DNA of 64,000 nt from Pseudochrobactrum asaccharolyticum (GCF_003314995.1 NZ_QNRH01000002.1:682001-746000), one strand, 5' to 3'. Counted from the first letter of the stretch, positions 9,100 through 19,686 are shown. Made by a program: numbers and translations. The notes: generated by a model from the letters alone, not told the origin.

Positions 9100-9180
9100 A
9101 AAATAAATCATATAAAAACGATTTAAAAAAAATTTAAAAAATTTTAAACGATTAAAGATTTGAAATTGTCTCGCTAATCT
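9100..9180. promoter_or_regulatory. A/T-tract region upstream of pckA
   Basis: Between the divergent chvI and pckA genes lies an extremely A/T-rich stretch with phased A and T tracts and two copies of AAACGATT (near 9116 and 9146). It probably holds the pckA promoter and may bend or bind protein. I cannot assign a -35/-10 pair with confidence. Confidence 0.4.
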
Positions 9181-9251
9181 GGTTGTGACTTTGCCTTAGC
9201 GCGGAGAGAAAATGCGCTGTTGACCAACCACTAAAACTGCGAGTGAAAATT

Positions 9252-10862
9252 ATGATCGAGACTGGCAATCGCAACCCAGCTGCTTCCATTGCAACGACGG
9301 GGCTAAAAGACCTCGCCGCGGTCTATTATAATTTTGGGCCCGCCCAGCTTTATGAAGAGTCAATCCGCCGCAATGAATCGACCGTAACTGCTCAGGGCGC
9401 GTTGATGGCCGTTACCGGTCAGCACACAGGCCGCAGCCCTAAAGACAAATTCGTTGTGCGCGATGCAACCACCGAAAATCAGATCTGGTGGGATAACAAC
9501 AAGCCGATGAGCCCGGAAAACTTTGCCAAGCTGCATGCCGATTTCATCGAGCACGCCAAAGGCAAAGAACTGTTCGTTCAGGACCTGATCGGCGGTGCAG
9601 ACGCTGAGCACAATATCAAAGTTCGCGTTGTTACCGAATTTGCCTGGCACTCGCTGTTCATCCGCAACCTGCTGATCCGTCCTGAAATTGCTGCCCTGCA
9701 GAGCTTCATGCCGGAAATGACCATTATTGATCTGCCGTCTTTCCGTGCAGATCCTGAAAAATACGGCTGCCGCACAGAAACCGTGATCGCCTGTGATCTG
9801 GTCAACAAAATTGTACTGATCGGCGGTACTTCCTATGCCGGTGAAATGAAGAAATCGGTCTTTACCGCTCTGAACTACATTCTGCCTGCAAAAGGCATTA
9901 TGCCGATGCATTGCTCGGCCAATGAAGCACCAAACGGTGACACCGCGATTTTCTTCGGTCTGTCCGGCACCGGTAAAACCACCCTCTCCGCTGATCCGAC
10001 CCGTACGCTGATCGGTGATGATGAGCACGGCTGGAGCGAAAACGGTATCTTTAACTTTGAAGGCGGCTGCTACGCCAAGACCATCCGTCTCTCGGCAGAA
10101 GCTGAACCGGAAATCTATTCCACAACACAGCGTTTCGGTACTGTACTGGAAAATGTTGTTCTCGATGAAAACCGCCAGCCGGATTTCAATGATGGTTCAC
10201 GCACAGAAAATACCCGCGCAGCCTATCCGCTGGACTTCATCTCCAATGCATCCAAAACCGGTACTGCCGGTCAGCCGAAAAACGTCATCATGCTTACTGC
10301 TGATGCGTTTGGTGTGATGCCTCCGATTGCCAAGCTGACCCCTGCTCAGGCTATGTACCACTTCCTGTCCGGCTACACCGCTAAGGTTGCCGGTACAGAA
10401 AAAGGTGTAACCGAGCCGGAAGCAACCTTCTCCACCTGCTTTGGTGCGCCTTTCATGCCGCGTCACCCTTCGGAATACGGCGATCTGCTGCGTAAGCTGA
10501 TTGCTGAGCACAAAGTTGACTGCTGGCTGGTAAATACCGGCTGGACCGGTGGTGCTTACGGCACAGGCAACCGTATGCCGATCAAAGCAACCCGCGCCCT
10601 GCTCTCCGCAGCGCTGGATGGTTCGCTCAATGGTGCAGAATTCCGCACAGACCCGAATTTCGGTTTTGAAGTTCCGGTTGCAGTTCCAGGTGTTGATTCA
10701 AGCATTCTTGACCCGCGTTCCACATGGGCAGACAAAGCTGCTTATGATGCACAGGCTAAAAAGCTGGCCAACATGTTCATCGCAAACTTTGCCAAGTTTG
10801 AAGATCATGTTGATGCTGATGTGCGTTCGGCTGCACCGGCTCAGGCCATTGCTGCTGAATAA
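9252..10862 (+). CDS. pckA: Phosphoenolpyruvate carboxykinase (ATP)
   Basis: Cytosolic enzyme converting oxaloacetate and ATP to phosphoenolpyruvate, CO2 and ADP, the first committed step of gluconeogenesis. It is 536 residues, the family length. Visible motifs are [17 protein letters not shown], the metal/substrate region including MPMHCSAN, the kinase-1a P-loop [15 protein letters not shown], the kinase-2 region LIGDDEHGW, and the adenine-binding end [16 protein letters not shown] prefer the ATG at 9252 to the GTG at 9243. It stands next to chvI as in Brucella and Agrobacterium and ends at a strong terminator before arfB. Confidence 0.97.
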   Translation: MIETGNRNPAASIATTGLKDLAAVYYNFGPAQLYEESIRRNESTVTAQGALMAVTGQHTGRSPKDKFVVRDATTENQIWWDNNKPMSPENFAKLHADFIEHAKGKELFVQDLIGGADAEHNIKVRVVTEFAWHSLFIRNLLIRPEIAALQSFMPEMTIIDLPSFRADPEKYGCRTETVIACDLVNKIVLIGGTSYAGEMKKSVFTALNYILPAKGIMPMHCSANEAPNGDTAIFFGLSGTGKTTLSADPTRTLIGDDEHGWSENGIFNFEGGCYAKTIRLSAEAEPEIYSTTQRFGTVLENVVLDENRQPDFNDGSRTENTRAAYPLDFISNASKTGTAGQPKNVIMLTADAFGVMPPIAKLTPAQAMYHFLSGYTAKVAGTEKGVTEPEATFSTCFGAPFMPRHPSEYGDLLRKLIAEHKVDCWLVNTGWTGGAYGTGNRMPIKATRALLSAALDGSLNGAEFRTDPNFGFEVPVAVPGVDSSILDPRSTWADKAAYDAQAKKLANMFIANFAKFEDHVDADVRSAAPAQAIAAE

Positions 10863-10887
10863 ATAATCTGCAGTTCTGAATTTAAGA

Positions 10888-10914
10888 ACGGTGCCCTTCA
10901 GGCACCGTTTTTTA
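10888..10914 (+). terminator. Intrinsic terminator of pckA
   Basis: A 9-bp stem (AACGGTGCC/GGCACCGTT) with a five-base loop is followed by a T-rich tract, about 25 bases past the pckA stop. Confidence 0.92.
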
Positions 10915-10964
10915 TTTCTGCACTTCTCTTCGCAGTTTTAGGATAATCCGTTATAAATCCGCTC

Positions 10965-11405
10965 ATGACGGAACAAAACAAACATCTTATCCGCATTACC
11001 AACCGGATCAGTATTCACGAAAATCTGCTGGAAGAGAGCTTTATCCGCTCGTCAGGTCCCGGCGGACAGAACGTGAATAAGGTTTCAACAGCCGTGCAAC
11101 TGCGCTTTGCAGCTCTGCAGGCAGGACTTTCGGAAGATGTCTATTCGCGCCTCATGAGCCTTGCAGGGCAGCGTGGCAATAAAGACGGTGAGATTGTGAT
11201 TGAAGCCAGCCGCTTCCGCAGTCAGGAGAAAAACCGTGAAGATGCCCGTGCCCGTATGATTGCTTTGATTGCCGAGGCTGCCAAACCACCACCACCGCCA
11301 CGTAAAAAGACCAAACCGACCAAAGGCTCTGTTGAACGGCGTCTGAAAGCAAAATCCGGACGTTCAGATGTCAAGAAAATGCGCCAGCGGGTCAAATCGG
11401 ACTAA
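10965..11405 (+). CDS. arfB: Ribosome-rescue peptidyl-tRNA hydrolase ArfB (YaeJ family)
   Basis: A 146-residue release-factor-like protein that hydrolyses peptidyl-tRNA on stalled ribosomes. The catalytic GGQ is in SSGPGGQNVNKVSTAVQLRF (residues 29-48). The C-terminal tail is strongly basic (KKTKPTKGSVERRLKAKSGR), the part that in ArfB enters the empty mRNA channel. It has no codon-recognition domain, which separates it from RF1 and RF2. It follows pckA after a terminator, so it probably has its own promoter. Confidence 0.94.
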   Translation: MTEQNKHLIRITNRISIHENLLEESFIRSSGPGGQNVNKVSTAVQLRFAALQAGLSEDVYSRLMSLAGQRGNKDGEIVIEASRFRSQEKNREDARARMIALIAEAAKPPPPPRKKTKPTKGSVERRLKAKSGRSDVKKMRQRVKSD

Positions 11406-11506
11406 TCGAACAAGAATAGCGGTATTTTAAATAACCGGCTTTCTTAATTCATATATCTGCCTATATTCTTTACCGGATCGTACCTGATACCAAAAGGAGA
11501 GACAGA

Positions 11507-11956
11507 ATGGGCATATTTGATTTCGTGAAATCGGTTGGTACCAAACTTGGTTTTGGTGACGATGAACCTAAAGCTGAAGATCTGAAAAAAGAGCTGGATT
11601 CCCACAATCTCGGCACCGGTGATGTGCAGGTCTCTGTGCAGGGCGACAAAGCTGTTCTGACGGGTAATGTCAAAGATCAGTCTGCTTTTGAAAAAGCAAT
11701 TATTGCAGTCGGCAACTCCCTCGGTGTATCCAAAGTGGAAGCCTCAGAGTTGAAAGTTGATGGCACAGCGGAAGGCGCTGCACCGGTTTTCTACACTGTG
11801 AAAAAGGGCGACAATCTCTGGAAAATCGCTGAAGCCCAGTATGGCAAAGGCCATGGTGATAAAAATCCGCAGATTTTTGAAGCCAATAAACCAATGCTGA
11901 CCTCACCGGACAAAATCTATCCGGGTCAGGTTCTGCGCATTCCGCCACTGGCATAA
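11507..11956 (+). CDS. kbp: BON-LysM protein of the Kbp/YgaU family
   Basis: A 149-residue protein, the same length as E. coli Kbp (YgaU), a cytoplasmic potassium-binding protein. An amphipathic start (MGIFDFVKSVGTKLGFG) leads to a BON domain (about 25-85), then a LysM domain (about 95-147) with YTVKKGDNLWKIAEAQYG and IFEANKPMLTSPDKIYPGQVLRIP. There is no signal peptide, in keeping with a cytoplasmic role. A clear AAAGGAGA ribosome site precedes the ATG. A bidirectional terminator separates it from the convergent coaA. Confidence 0.9.
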   Translation: MGIFDFVKSVGTKLGFGDDEPKAEDLKKELDSHNLGTGDVQVSVQGDKAVLTGNVKDQSAFEKAIIAVGNSLGVSKVEASELKVDGTAEGAAPVFYTVKKGDNLWKIAEAQYGKGHGDKNPQIFEANKPMLTSPDKIYPGQVLRIPPLA

Positions 11957-11970
11957 TAATAGTTTTAATA

Positions 11971-12006
11971 AAAAAGCCCCGCCTGTCAGCAACAGCGGGG
12001 CTTTTT
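11971..12006. terminator. Bidirectional terminator between kbp and coaA
   Basis: A GC-rich stem (AGCCCCGC/GCGGGGCT) is flanked by five A on the left and five T on the right, so it can terminate transcripts from both convergent genes. Confidence 0.92.
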
Positions 12007-12018
12007 CACATAAAAAAC

Positions 12019-12984
12019 TCAGATTTTGCGTAGCGCGACTTCTTCAATCATATGGTTTTCGCCCTTGCGCAGGATCAGATCCGCGCGCGGGCGTGTCGGC
12101 AGAATATTCTCAAACAGGTTTTTGAGATTGATATTCGTCCACAGCCCTTCGGCAATCGACAATGCTGCCTCTTCCGACAATTGCGAATAACGATGAAAGA
12201 AACTCTGCGGATCACGGAACGCCGTTTCACGCAGTTTCATGAAGCGGTTGATATACCATTTGTGGATCAGTACCGGATCAGCATCAATATAAATCGAGAA
12301 ATCAAAGAAATCCGACACAAACGGCACCGCTTTGCCATCCGCAGGCAGATCACGCACCTGCAAAACATTAATGCCTTCGAAAATCAGGATATCCGGCCGG
12401 TCAATTTTCACATGCTCACCGGCAACCACGTCATAGGTCAGATGCGAATAGACCGGTGCCTCAACATGGCTCATCCCCGCCTTCATCGATGACAGGAAAT
12501 TCAAAATAGCGCCGGCATCATAACTATCCGGAAAACCTTTACGCTCCATCCGGCCTTCAGCACGCAGCACTTCATTGGGATAGAGAAAGCCGTCGGTGGT
12601 CACCAGCTCGACTTTAGGGCTAGACGGCCAGCGACGCAGCAATTCCTTCAGAATACGCGCTGTGGTCGATTTTCCGACGGCAACAGAACCGGCAATACCA
12701 ATAATGAACGGTGTTTTGACCGTATCATCTTTCATCAGAAACTGTTTGCGCTGCTTATAAAGCGATTGCAGCGCCTCAACATGGGTGGACAGCAAACGCG
12801 ACAGCGACAGATAAATCCGGCGCACTTCATCCAGATCCACCGGATCGTTGAGTGAGCGCAGACGCTTCACTTCATCCAATGTCAGGGTCAGCGGCGTATC
12901 GGCACGAAACTCTGCCCATTCTGCAGCGGTAAAAACCTGATAAGGCGAATAATGCGTCTTTTTAAAAAGATCCATGGAGTGCAT
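12019..12984 (-). CDS. coaA: Pantothenate kinase, type I
   Basis: A 321-residue CoaA that phosphorylates pantothenate with ATP, the first and regulated step of coenzyme A synthesis. It shows the P-loop [12 protein letters not shown], the substrate-site segment [29 protein letters not shown] and [11 protein letters not shown]. Start choice is between 12984 and an internal ATG at 12975. It is the last gene of the his block, 42 bases after hisE. Confidence 0.96.
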   Translation of the reverse strand: MHSMDLFKKTHYSPYQVFTAAEWAEFRADTPLTLTLDEVKRLRSLNDPVDLDEVRRIYLSLSRLLSTHVEALQSLYKQRKQFLMKDDTVKTPFIIGIAGSVAVGKSTTARILKELLRRWPSSPKVELVTTDGFLYPNEVLRAEGRMERKGFPDSYDAGAILNFLSSMKAGMSHVEAPVYSHLTYDVVAGEHVKIDRPDILIFEGINVLQVRDLPADGKAVPFVSDFFDFSIYIDADPVLIHKWYINRFMKLRETAFRDPQSFFHRYSQLSEEAALSIAEGLWTNINLKNLFENILPTRPRADLILRKGENHMIEEVALRKI

Positions 12985-13026
12985 TTCGATCTCTGAATAA
13001 ACTGGATTGCGAATGAAGACTTCCGG

Positions 13027-13350
13027 TTATTCCGGTTTTCGCGCAGCTTTTTCCTGAAGGCCGGTCTGAGACGTGCGATTGTCCAGCTCCTCCATTACGG
13101 ATTCCAGAGAGACCCCTGCAATTTTCCACACCACCATCAAATGATAGAGCAGATCGGCACTCTCCGAAATAACGGCTTTTTCATCCTGCATCATCGCTGC
13201 AATAACAGTTTCAACCGCTTCTTCGCCCAGTTTCTGGGCGGCCTTATGCTGACCTTTGGCAATCAATGAAGCCGTATAAGATGAGCCGTCTGTGACCGCT
13301 GCGCGTTTTGCAACAATCTGCTCAAGCTCAGCAAGGGTGAAATTTGTCAT
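13027..13350 (-). CDS. hisE: Phosphoribosyl-ATP pyrophosphatase
   Basis: A 107-residue HisE that hydrolyses phosphoribosyl-ATP to phosphoribosyl-AMP in histidine biosynthesis. The all-alpha MazG-like fold is seen in [14 protein letters not shown] and [13 protein letters not shown], which carry the metal-binding acidic residues. It is separate from HisI, as usual in Rhizobiales. It follows hisF after about 170 bases that contain hairpins, so it may be partly uncoupled from the upstream his genes, and it leads into coaA. Confidence 0.95.
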   Translation of the reverse strand: MTNFTLAELEQIVAKRAAVTDGSSYTASLIAKGQHKAAQKLGEEAVETVIAAMMQDEKAVISESADLLYHLMVVWKIAGVSLESVMEELDNRTSQTGLQEKAARKPE

Positions 13351-13426
13351 GCTGCACTCCCGTTTCAGTGCAATTTATGGAATGCGCGATAAGAATCCCG
13401 CACAGCAATGCCAGTGGTCTTTAAAG

Positions 13427-13512
13427 CAAATGAGGGATGAAAAGCACCCCTCATTGCATGAAACAACTTAATTTACCAAAGAAACAGAGGTTTTCTGTTT
13501 GAAAAACCTCTG
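13427..13512 (-). other. Two hairpins after hisF, possible weak terminator
   Basis: A 10-bp stem (CAGAGGTTTT and its complement, with an extra base) at 13485-13512 lies just past the hisF stop. A second stem (AATGAGGG/CCCTCATT) lies at about 13429-13455. The T tracts on the minus strand are short, so attenuation or mRNA protection between hisF and hisE is as likely as full termination. Confidence 0.45.
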
Positions 13513-13517
13513 AATAT

Positions 13518-14303
13518 TTAATTTTGAATATCATCCAGACGCATAGCAATACCGTGACTTGCCATATAGCGTTTAGCTTCTTCAATTGTGTAAGTGCCGA
13601 AGTGGAAAATAGATGCTGCCAATACCGCGCTGGCATGACCTTCTTTAACACCAGCCACCAGATCATCCAGCGAGCCGACACCGCCGGATGCAATTACCGG
13701 AACACTTACAGCATCTGCCACAGCGCGGGTCAGCGCCAGATCATAACCAACTTTAGTGCCGTCACGATCCATCGAGGTCAGCAGGATTTCCCCTGCTCCG
13801 CGATCAACCATTGTGCGGGCAAACTCAATCGCATCCAGACCGGTTGCGTTGCGACCGCCATGGGTGAAAATCTCCCAGCGATCCGCCTCGCTTTGCGCCG
13901 ATACTTTCTTGGCATCCACGGCGACTACGATACACTGATTGCCGAATTTATCGGCTGCTTCTGCAATCAGATCAGGATTTTGTACCGCAGCAGTATTGAT
14001 TGAAACCTTATCGGCACCGGCCAGCAAGAGTTTGCGGATATCAGCAACGGCACGTACACCGCCACCGACTGTCAGTGGCATGAAACATTGCTCAGCGGTA
14101 CGCGCAATCACATCAAAAATCGTCTCACGATTGTCGGAGGATGCAGTGATATCGAGAAAGCACAATTCGTCAGCACCTGCTGCATCATAGGCTTTTGCAG
14201 CTTCCACCGGATCACCGGCATCAATCAAATCAACAAAATTGACGCCCTTGACGACACGCCCGTCCTTAACATCAAGACATGGAATAACCCGTGCTTTAAG
14301 CAT
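13518..14303 (-). CDS. hisF: Imidazole glycerol phosphate synthase, cyclase subunit HisF
   Basis: A 261-residue (beta-alpha)8 barrel that closes the imidazole ring of imidazole glycerol phosphate, using ammonia delivered by HisH, and releases AICAR. The catalytic aspartates are in [16 protein letters not shown] and [13 protein letters not shown]; phosphate-binding loops are [15 protein letters not shown] and [11 protein letters not shown]. Its start overlaps the end of hisA by eight bases, which points to translational coupling within hisB-DUF2628-hisH-hisA-hisF. Confidence 0.97.
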   Translation of the reverse strand: MLKARVIPCLDVKDGRVVKGVNFVDLIDAGDPVEAAKAYDAAGADELCFLDITASSDNRETIFDVIARTAEQCFMPLTVGGGVRAVADIRKLLLAGADKVSINTAAVQNPDLIAEAADKFGNQCIVVAVDAKKVSAQSEADRWEIFTHGGRNATGLDAIEFARTMVDRGAGEILLTSMDRDGTKVGYDLALTRAVADAVSVPVIASGGVGSLDDLVAGVKEGHASAVLAASIFHFGTYTIEEAKRYMASHGIAMRLDDIQN

Positions 14304-15042
14304 TTTCGCCTCCCCGCGCGGCTTTTAAGATTGCAAGCGCCTCAGTCGGGTCAATACGGCCGTCATAAAGTGCACGACCGGAAATCGCACCTTCAAGCTT
14401 GCGCGCATCAGGCTGCGTCATCCGATGAATATCATCCATCGAGGCAAGACCGCCGGAAGCAATCACCGGAATAGACACGGCTTCTGCCAGCGCCAAAGTT
14501 GAAGACCAGTTGATGCCTGCCAGAATACCGTCGCGGTCAATATCCGTATAGATAATCGCTGCGACCCCTGCCCCTTCAAATTTCTGCGCCAGTTCAATCA
14601 CGCCGAGTTCTGAGGCCTCTGCCCAGCCCTCAACTGCAACCTTACCGCCTTTGGCATCAATACCAACAGCGACTTTGCCCGGAAATTCTTTACAGGCTTC
14701 AATCACCAGCTGCGGATCACGCACGGCAACGGTGCCGAGAATGACACGGGAAAGCCCTTTGGAAAGCCATGCATCAATATGCTCCAGCGTGCGGATGCCG
14801 CCGCCGAGCTGAACCGGATTTTTGGTTGCTTTGAGAATAGCCTCAACCGCTGCACCATTGACACTGGAACCGGCAAAAGCGCCGTTCAGATCAACCACAT
14901 GAAGCCACTCAAATCCCTGATCTTCAAAGGCTTTCGCCTGAGCTGCAGGATCAGTGTTATAAACCGTGGACTGGTTCATATCACCCAGTTTCAGGCGAAC
15001 GCATTCACCGTCTTTAAGGTCAATTGCCGGAAAAAGTATCAT
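14296..15042 (-). CDS. hisA: ProFAR isomerase HisA
   Basis: A 248-residue (beta-alpha)8 barrel that isomerises ProFAR to PRFAR in histidine synthesis. The general base Asp is in [14 protein letters not shown]; the second acidic residue is in [13 protein letters not shown], and phosphate loops are GGGIRT and VIASGGLAS. The start at 15042 forms an ATGA overlap with the hisH stop; a start three codons upstream is possible but less likely. Confidence 0.97.
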   Translation of the reverse strand: MILFPAIDLKDGECVRLKLGDMNQSTVYNTDPAAQAKAFEDQGFEWLHVVDLNGAFAGSSVNGAAVEAILKATKNPVQLGGGIRTLEHIDAWLSKGLSRVILGTVAVRDPQLVIEACKEFPGKVAVGIDAKGGKVAVEGWAEASELGVIELAQKFEGAGVAAIIYTDIDRDGILAGINWSSTLALAEAVSIPVIASGGLASMDDIHRMTQPDARKLEGAISGRALYDGRIDPTEALAILKAARGGENA

Positions 15043-15689
15043 GGCTTCCACTTCAGGAAATTAGTAATGAGTTTAAGGCCGAGGTGCTGGCTTTTTTCCG
15101 GGTGGAACTGCGTGCCGACGATATTATCGCGTGCAATTGCCGCCGTGACTGATCCGCCATAGCTGGTGGTTGCCAGCACATCAGCGCTGTTTTTCACATC
15201 AAACATATAGGAATGCACGAAATAGGCATGCAAACCATGCTCACCGGTCGCAATATCATTGAAAACCGGATGATCATGCTTGAGCTCAATCGTATTCCAG
15301 CCGATTTGCGGGATTTTCAAAGCGGGGTCAGACGGTTTCATCTCGCGCACATCGCCTTCAATCCAGTTCAGACCATTGGTTGTGCTTTTTTCCAAACCGC
15401 GTGTTGAAAGCAGCTGCATTCCGACGCAAACGCCGAGAAACGGCCGCGCTTTATGCTGCACAGCCTCATCCAGCGCATCGACCATACCGGCAACGGCATC
15501 CAGTCCGCGGCGGCAATCGGCATAGGCGCCGACACCCGGCAGCACAATATGATCTGCGGCCAGCACGGCTTTGGCATCACTGGTCACGTCCACATAAATA
15601 GGACTGCCCATATCCGATACCGCACGTTCAAAAGCCTTGGCTACCGATTTGAGATTTCCGGAACCATAATCAATAATGGCAACACGCAT
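15039..15689 (-). CDS. hisH: Imidazole glycerol phosphate synthase, glutaminase subunit HisH
   Basis: A 216-residue class I glutamine amidotransferase that feeds ammonia to HisF. The nucleophile Cys is in [12 protein letters not shown], and the His/Glu of the triad are in [11 protein letters not shown] near the C-terminus. The start [13 protein letters not shown] at 15689 is preceded by a GGAAGG ribosome site; an upstream in-frame start would add eight residues. It follows the DUF2628 gene directly and overlaps hisA by four bases. Confidence 0.96.
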   Translation of the reverse strand: MRVAIIDYGSGNLKSVAKAFERAVSDMGSPIYVDVTSDAKAVLAADHIVLPGVGAYADCRRGLDAVAGMVDALDEAVQHKARPFLGVCVGMQLLSTRGLEKSTTNGLNWIEGDVREMKPSDPALKIPQIGWNTIELKHDHPVFNDIATGEHGLHAYFVHSYMFDVKNSADVLATTSYGGSVTAAIARDNIVGTQFHPEKSQHLGLKLITNFLKWKP

Positions 15690-15690
15690 G

Positions 15691-16209
15691 TCACGACCTT
15701 CCGTGATATTCAACCAGACCGATCATAGTGTTTTCCGTATCAGGTACACTATTGCCGGTTGTGCTTTTCAACACTGCTTTGGCGGGAGTATCAGCCGGAG
15801 GCTCCGCTTTTTCAGCAGGTTTTGACGCACCATAAAAATAAAGAATTTCCGCATCGCTCAAGTCATTGGCACTGATCAGTGCCACCTCCTCATAACCTTT
15901 GCGTCTGAGAGCCGTGAGATACCAGTTACGCCCTTCCAGCGCAACAAACAGCGACAGCAAAAGTGACAGGCCGGAAACGACAAAAGCCGAGGAAAGATAT
16001 GAGCCTAAAACGCTGAATGCGCCCCAGCTGATCAGTGCAACCATCAGCGCATGCCACCACAGCCGATGCGTAAGCAGCCAGAGAAACGGCAGGATCAGAG
16101 CAAAGACCGTAAATTCATCGCGCACGAAAATCGTATGGTCACCGCTGACAGCTTTAACCGGTTTCAGTTTCACTGCATCCGTTGGTTCCAGAACGATATA
16201 GCTGGCCAT
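15691..16209 (-). CDS. DUF2628 membrane protein in the his operon
   Basis: A 172-residue protein of unknown function. The cytoplasmic start (MASYIVLEPTDAVKLKPVKAVSGDHTIFVRDEF) leads to two or three transmembrane helices around residues 35-90, then ARRKGYEEVALISANDLSDAEILYFY, the conserved DUF2628 ending, and a disordered Pro/Ala/Glu tail. It sits between hisB and hisH with gaps of only a few bases. From memory it holds this place in many Rhizobiales, which suggests co-transcription, but no role in histidine synthesis is known to me. Confidence 0.85.
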   Translation of the reverse strand: MASYIVLEPTDAVKLKPVKAVSGDHTIFVRDEFTVFALILPFLWLLTHRLWWHALMVALISWGAFSVLGSYLSSAFVVSGLSLLLSLFVALEGRNWYLTALRRKGYEEVALISANDLSDAEILYFYGASKPAEKAEPPADTPAKAVLKSTTGNSVPDTENTMIGLVEYHGRS

Positions 16210-16211
16210 AA

Positions 16212-16814
16212 TCAGCCTTTCAGCGTACCTTTTGTCGAAGGAATGGCATCTTTCTGCCGCGGATCGGTTTCAATCGCCATACGCAATGCGCGCGCCACAG
16301 CCTTGAAACAGGTCTCGGCAATATGATGATTATTGATACCATAGCGCATATTCACATGCAGGGTAATGCCTGCATTCTGCGCCAGCGCCTGAAAGAATTC
16401 GCGCACCAGTTCTGTATCGAATGTGCCGATTTTCGGCGCATTGAATGCCACATTCCACACCAGAAACGGACGACCGGATACATCGAGTGCCGCAGAGGTC
16501 AGTGTCTCGTCCATGGCGAGATCAATCGAGGCATAGCGCACGATACCGCGACGCTCACCCAGAGCTTCCGCAATAGCCTTGCCGATCGCAATACCGGTAT
16601 CTTCAACCGTATGATGGTCATCAATATGCGTATCACCCTTGGTGGTAATATTCATATCAATCAGCGAATGTCGCGATAATTGCTCCAGCATATGATCGAA
16701 AAAGCCAACGCCGGTCGAAATATCGAAACGACCCGTACCATCCAGAAACACTTCAGCTTCAATGCTGGTTTCTTTGGTGCTGCGGCTGACTTTTGCTGTA
16801 CGCTGATTGCTCAT
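16212..16814 (-). CDS. hisB: Imidazoleglycerol-phosphate dehydratase
   Basis: A 200-residue monofunctional HisB dehydratase, metal dependent, acting sixth in histidine synthesis. It has the duplicated metal-ligand motifs [13 protein letters not shown] and [12 protein letters not shown] and the segment [13 protein letters not shown]. There is no N-terminal phosphatase domain as in the enterobacterial fusion. It is the first gene of the hisB-DUF2628-hisH-hisA-hisF unit, divergent from hslV. Confidence 0.97.
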   Translation of the reverse strand: MSNQRTAKVSRSTKETSIEAEVFLDGTGRFDISTGVGFFDHMLEQLSRHSLIDMNITTKGDTHIDDHHTVEDTGIAIGKAIAEALGERRGIVRYASIDLAMDETLTSAALDVSGRPFLVWNVAFNAPKIGTFDTELVREFFQALAQNAGITLHVNMRYGINNHHIAETCFKAVARALRMAIETDPRQKDAIPSTKGTLKG

Positions 16815-16846
16815 ATTGATAACCCGATTTTGTTCTTCTCCAAGGT

Positions 16847-16858
16847 TGTTCTAGAACA
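16847..16858. promoter_or_regulatory. 12-bp perfect palindrome between hisB and hslV
   Basis: TGTTCTAGAACA is a perfect dyad in the 166-base divergent promoter region, 33 bases upstream of the hisB start. It has the form of a dimeric repressor site. No regulator is known to me for it. Confidence 0.4.
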
Positions 16859-16980
16859 GAGCCGGAGTTTTGCCAAATGCTTTGATCATACAGGGTGTAT
16901 TATTGTCCGTTGTAATTTACGTATGAGAACATAAATACAGCAGATCGATTTGATGAATACCAATCAGCGGAGTTGCGCAA

Positions 16981-17538
16981 ATGATTGAACATAATCCGAA
17001 TACAATTTACGGCACCACCATTGTTACCGTGCGCAAGGGCAATAAAGTGGTGATCGCCGGTGACGGACAGGTGTCCCTCGGCCAGACTATTATGAAGGGC
17101 AATGCCCGCAAAGTGCGCCGTATTGGCAAAGGCGGCAGTGTAATTACCGGTTTTGCCGGTGCGACAGCCGATGCTTTCACCCTGCTGGAGCGACTGGAAG
17201 CCAAACTGGAGCAATATCCGGATCAGCTGATGCGCGCATCCGTAGAACTGGCCAAAGACTGGCGTACGGACCGTTATTTGCGCAAGCTGGAAGCGATGAT
17301 GCTCGTTGCTGACAAAAACATCACTCTGGCTATTACCGGTCTTGGTGACGTTCTGGAGCCGGAAAACGGCGTTATGGCCATTGGCTCCGGCGGCAATTAT
17401 GCCCTGTCGGCAGCACGCGCGCTGATTGATACAGATATGGATGCAGAAACCATTGCCCGTAAAGCAATGACCATTGCCGCTGAAATTTGTGTCTACACAA
17501 ACAGCAATTTCACCGTAGAAAGTCTTGATTGCGCGTAA
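16981..17538 (+). CDS. hslV: ATP-dependent protease subunit HslV (ClpQ)
   Basis: A 185-residue proteasome-like peptidase. After the short propeptide [11 protein letters not shown] the catalytic Thr begins [21 protein letters not shown], and [14 protein letters not shown] is conserved. It forms dodecamers capped by HslU hexamers to degrade misfolded and heat-shock-regulated proteins. It is the first gene of hslV-UPF0314-hslU, an arrangement known in Brucella. A heat-shock (RpoH) promoter is expected but I cannot mark one confidently. Confidence 0.97.
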   Translation: MIEHNPNTIYGTTIVTVRKGNKVVIAGDGQVSLGQTIMKGNARKVRRIGKGGSVITGFAGATADAFTLLERLEAKLEQYPDQLMRASVELAKDWRTDRYLRKLEAMMLVADKNITLAITGLGDVLEPENGVMAIGSGGNYALSAARALIDTDMDAETIARKAMTIAAEICVYTNSNFTVESLDCA

Positions 17539-17595
17539 GAAGCTGCCAATTATGCGAAAACTAAATTTAATTCTGTTTTTCGCTAAAGGTATATT

Positions 17596-18195
17596 GTGAA
17601 CGCATCACCAGTTTCATCCAAAGCAACCGGCTCATCGTGGCCATGGGGTAAAATCCTGTTCATCATCGGGATAACAACAGCCATACAGGCGGTTATCCTT
17701 TATATGATGGGTCGTGTACCGGTTTGTGAATGCGGAACAATCCGTCTCTTCGTGAATGAAGTGAACAGCAATGAAAACTCCCAGCAATTCTTTGACTGGT
17801 ATACGCTGTCCCACATCATTCACGGGTTTCTTTTTTACGGATTGTTCTGGCTGATTGCACCAAAAGCACCGCTGCATGTGCGGTTGCTGCTGGCGCTTGG
17901 ATTAGAAATCGGCTGGGAGCTGGTTGAGAATTCGAATTTCATTATTGATCGTTACCGTGCCAATACATCTTCCGTAGATTATTTCGGCGACAGTATCCTC
18001 AATTCCGTATTCGATACGCTCTCCATGGTTCTGGGCTTTTTTCTGGCAGCCCGGCTTCCTATATGGGTGATAGTCGCCACGGCAGTGTTTTTCGAAATTC
18101 TTGCCCTTATCGTTATTCGAGACAACCTCATTCTTAATGTTATCATGCTGCTGCATCCGTTCGACTTTATCCGGCAGTGGCAAAGCGGATCCTGA
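17596..18195 (+). CDS. UPF0314 (DUF2585) membrane protein between hslV and hslU
   Basis: A 199-residue inner-membrane protein of unknown function that starts with GTG. Hydrophobic helices lie near residues 20-38, 75-90, 97-110, 140-155 and 158-180. The family signature includes [62 protein letters not shown] and [13 protein letters not shown]. From memory its place inside the hslVU locus is conserved in Rhizobiales. It ends five bases before hslU, so the three genes are probably one operon. Confidence 0.88.
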   Translation: MNASPVSSKATGSSWPWGKILFIIGITTAIQAVILYMMGRVPVCECGTIRLFVNEVNSNENSQQFFDWYTLSHIIHGFLFYGLFWLIAPKAPLHVRLLLALGLEIGWELVENSNFIIDRYRANTSSVDYFGDSILNSVFDTLSMVLGFFLAARLPIWVIVATAVFFEILALIVIRDNLILNVIMLLHPFDFIRQWQSGS

Positions 18196-18200
18196 TAAAT

Positions 18201-19508
18201 ATGACCACATTTTCTCCCCGTGAAATCGTCTCTGAGCTTGATCGCTTCATTATCGGTCAGAATGCAGCCAAACGCGCTGTAGCTATTGCCCTGCGTAACC
18301 GCTGGCGCCGTCAGCAGCTGCAAGGCCAGATGCGCGAAGAAGTGATGCCGAAGAATATTTTAATGATCGGGCCTACCGGCGTCGGTAAAACAGAAATTTC
18401 ACGCCGTCTTGCCAAACTGGCCGGCGCACCTTTTATCAAGGTTGAGGCAACCAAATTCACCGAAGTCGGCTATGTCGGCCGCGATGTGGAACAGATCATC
18501 CGTGATCTGGTGGAAATTGCCATTGGTCTTGTTCGCGAGAAAAAACGCGAAGAGGTCAAAGCCAAAGCCCATATCAATGCGGAAGAACGCGTGCTGGACG
18601 CACTGGTCGGCAAAACAGCCAGCCCTGCAACCCGCGACAGTTTCCGCAAAAAGCTACGTGAAGGCGAACTCGACGACAAAGAGATCGAGATTGAAATTGC
18701 CGATACCAGCTCAGGTATGCCGGGCTTTGAAATTCCGGGCATGCCGGGTGCCAATATCGGCATGATCAATTTAAGCGATATGCTTGGTAAAGCGATGGGC
18801 GGGCGTACAAAGCCGCGCAAGACAAGTGTCAAAGAATCTTATGCGCTGCTGATCAATGATGAATCCGACAAGCTGCTGGATCAGGATCAGGTGACACAGG
18901 AAGCGCTGGAAGCAACCCAGAACGACGGTATTGTTTTCCTTGATGAGATCGACAAGATCGCATCACGTGAAGGCGGTACAGGGGCAGGGGTTTCCCGCGA
19001 AGGCGTACAGCGCGATTTGCTGCCGCTCGTCGAAGGCACAACCGTTGCGACCAAATACGGACCGGTTAAAACCGACCATATCCTGTTTATCGCTTCCGGT
19101 GCGTTCCATGTGGCCAAGCCATCAGATCTCTTGCCGGAATTGCAGGGTCGTCTGCCGATCCGCGTTGAGCTCAATGCCCTGACACGTGAAGATTTCCGCT
19201 CGATCCTGACCGAAACTGAAGTGAGCCTGCTGAAACAATATGTGGCACTTATGGCCACAGAAGAAGTGACGCTGGAAATTACGGATGATGCAATTGATGC
19301 ACTTGCGGATATTGCCGTTGATCTCAATTCCACCATTGAGAATATCGGTGCGCGTCGTTTGCAGACAGTGATGGAAAAAGTGCTGGATGATATTTCATTC
19401 AACGCGCCGGATAAAAGCGGCTCCGTCTTTACCGTTGATGCGGATTATGTCCGCAACAGTATCGGTGATCTGGCCAAGAATATCGATCTGTCGCGCTTTA
19501 TTCTGTAA
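18201..19508 (+). CDS. hslU: ATPase subunit HslU (ClpY) of the HslUV protease
   Basis: A 435-residue AAA+ unfoldase. It starts [20 protein letters not shown], has Walker [18 protein letters not shown], the pore-loop region with [19 protein letters not shown], an intermediate I domain (about 110-240), Walker [13 protein letters not shown] and sensor-2 [12 protein letters not shown]. The C-terminal tail ends DLSRFIL; HslU C-termini insert into HslV to activate it. An in-frame start at 18177 would overlap the UPF0314 gene, so I use 18201. Confidence 0.97.
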   Translation: MTTFSPREIVSELDRFIIGQNAAKRAVAIALRNRWRRQQLQGQMREEVMPKNILMIGPTGVGKTEISRRLAKLAGAPFIKVEATKFTEVGYVGRDVEQIIRDLVEIAIGLVREKKREEVKAKAHINAEERVLDALVGKTASPATRDSFRKKLREGELDDKEIEIEIADTSSGMPGFEIPGMPGANIGMINLSDMLGKAMGGRTKPRKTSVKESYALLINDESDKLLDQDQVTQEALEATQNDGIVFLDEIDKIASREGGTGAGVSREGVQRDLLPLVEGTTVATKYGPVKTDHILFIASGAFHVAKPSDLLPELQGRLPIRVELNALTREDFRSILTETEVSLLKQYVALMATEEVTLEITDDAIDALADIAVDLNSTIENIGARRLQTVMEKVLDDISFNAPDKSGSVFTVDADYVRNSIGDLAKNIDLSRFIL

Positions 19509-19571
19509 TCAGGCTATAAACGCGCATATCAGTATTGTGTGACATTCACACATCAGATGCAGTTAAGTTTT

Positions 19572-19608
19572 GAAACCCTCTCGACTTGTGCGTGAGGGTT
19601 TCTTATTT
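19572..19608 (+). terminator. Intrinsic terminator of the hslVU operon
   Basis: A 9-bp perfect stem (GAAACCCTC/GAGGGTTTC) with a 13-base loop is followed by TTATTTT, about 63 bases after the hslU stop. Confidence 0.85.
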
Positions 19609-19686
19609 TCTGCACGAAGTTAAAATGCCGTGCTTTCCTGAAATTCTTTTAGTAATGAGAGCAAGTGCAAATGGAGCAAAATACTT

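Noticed and set aside
9360-10028. Minus-strand open frame of 222 codons opposite pckA
   Set aside because: Explained by the codon pattern of pckA on the other strand.
18962-18978. TCACGTGAAGG in hslU as a parS site
   Set aside because: Only the central TCACGTGA matches; both outer arms of the 16-mer fail.
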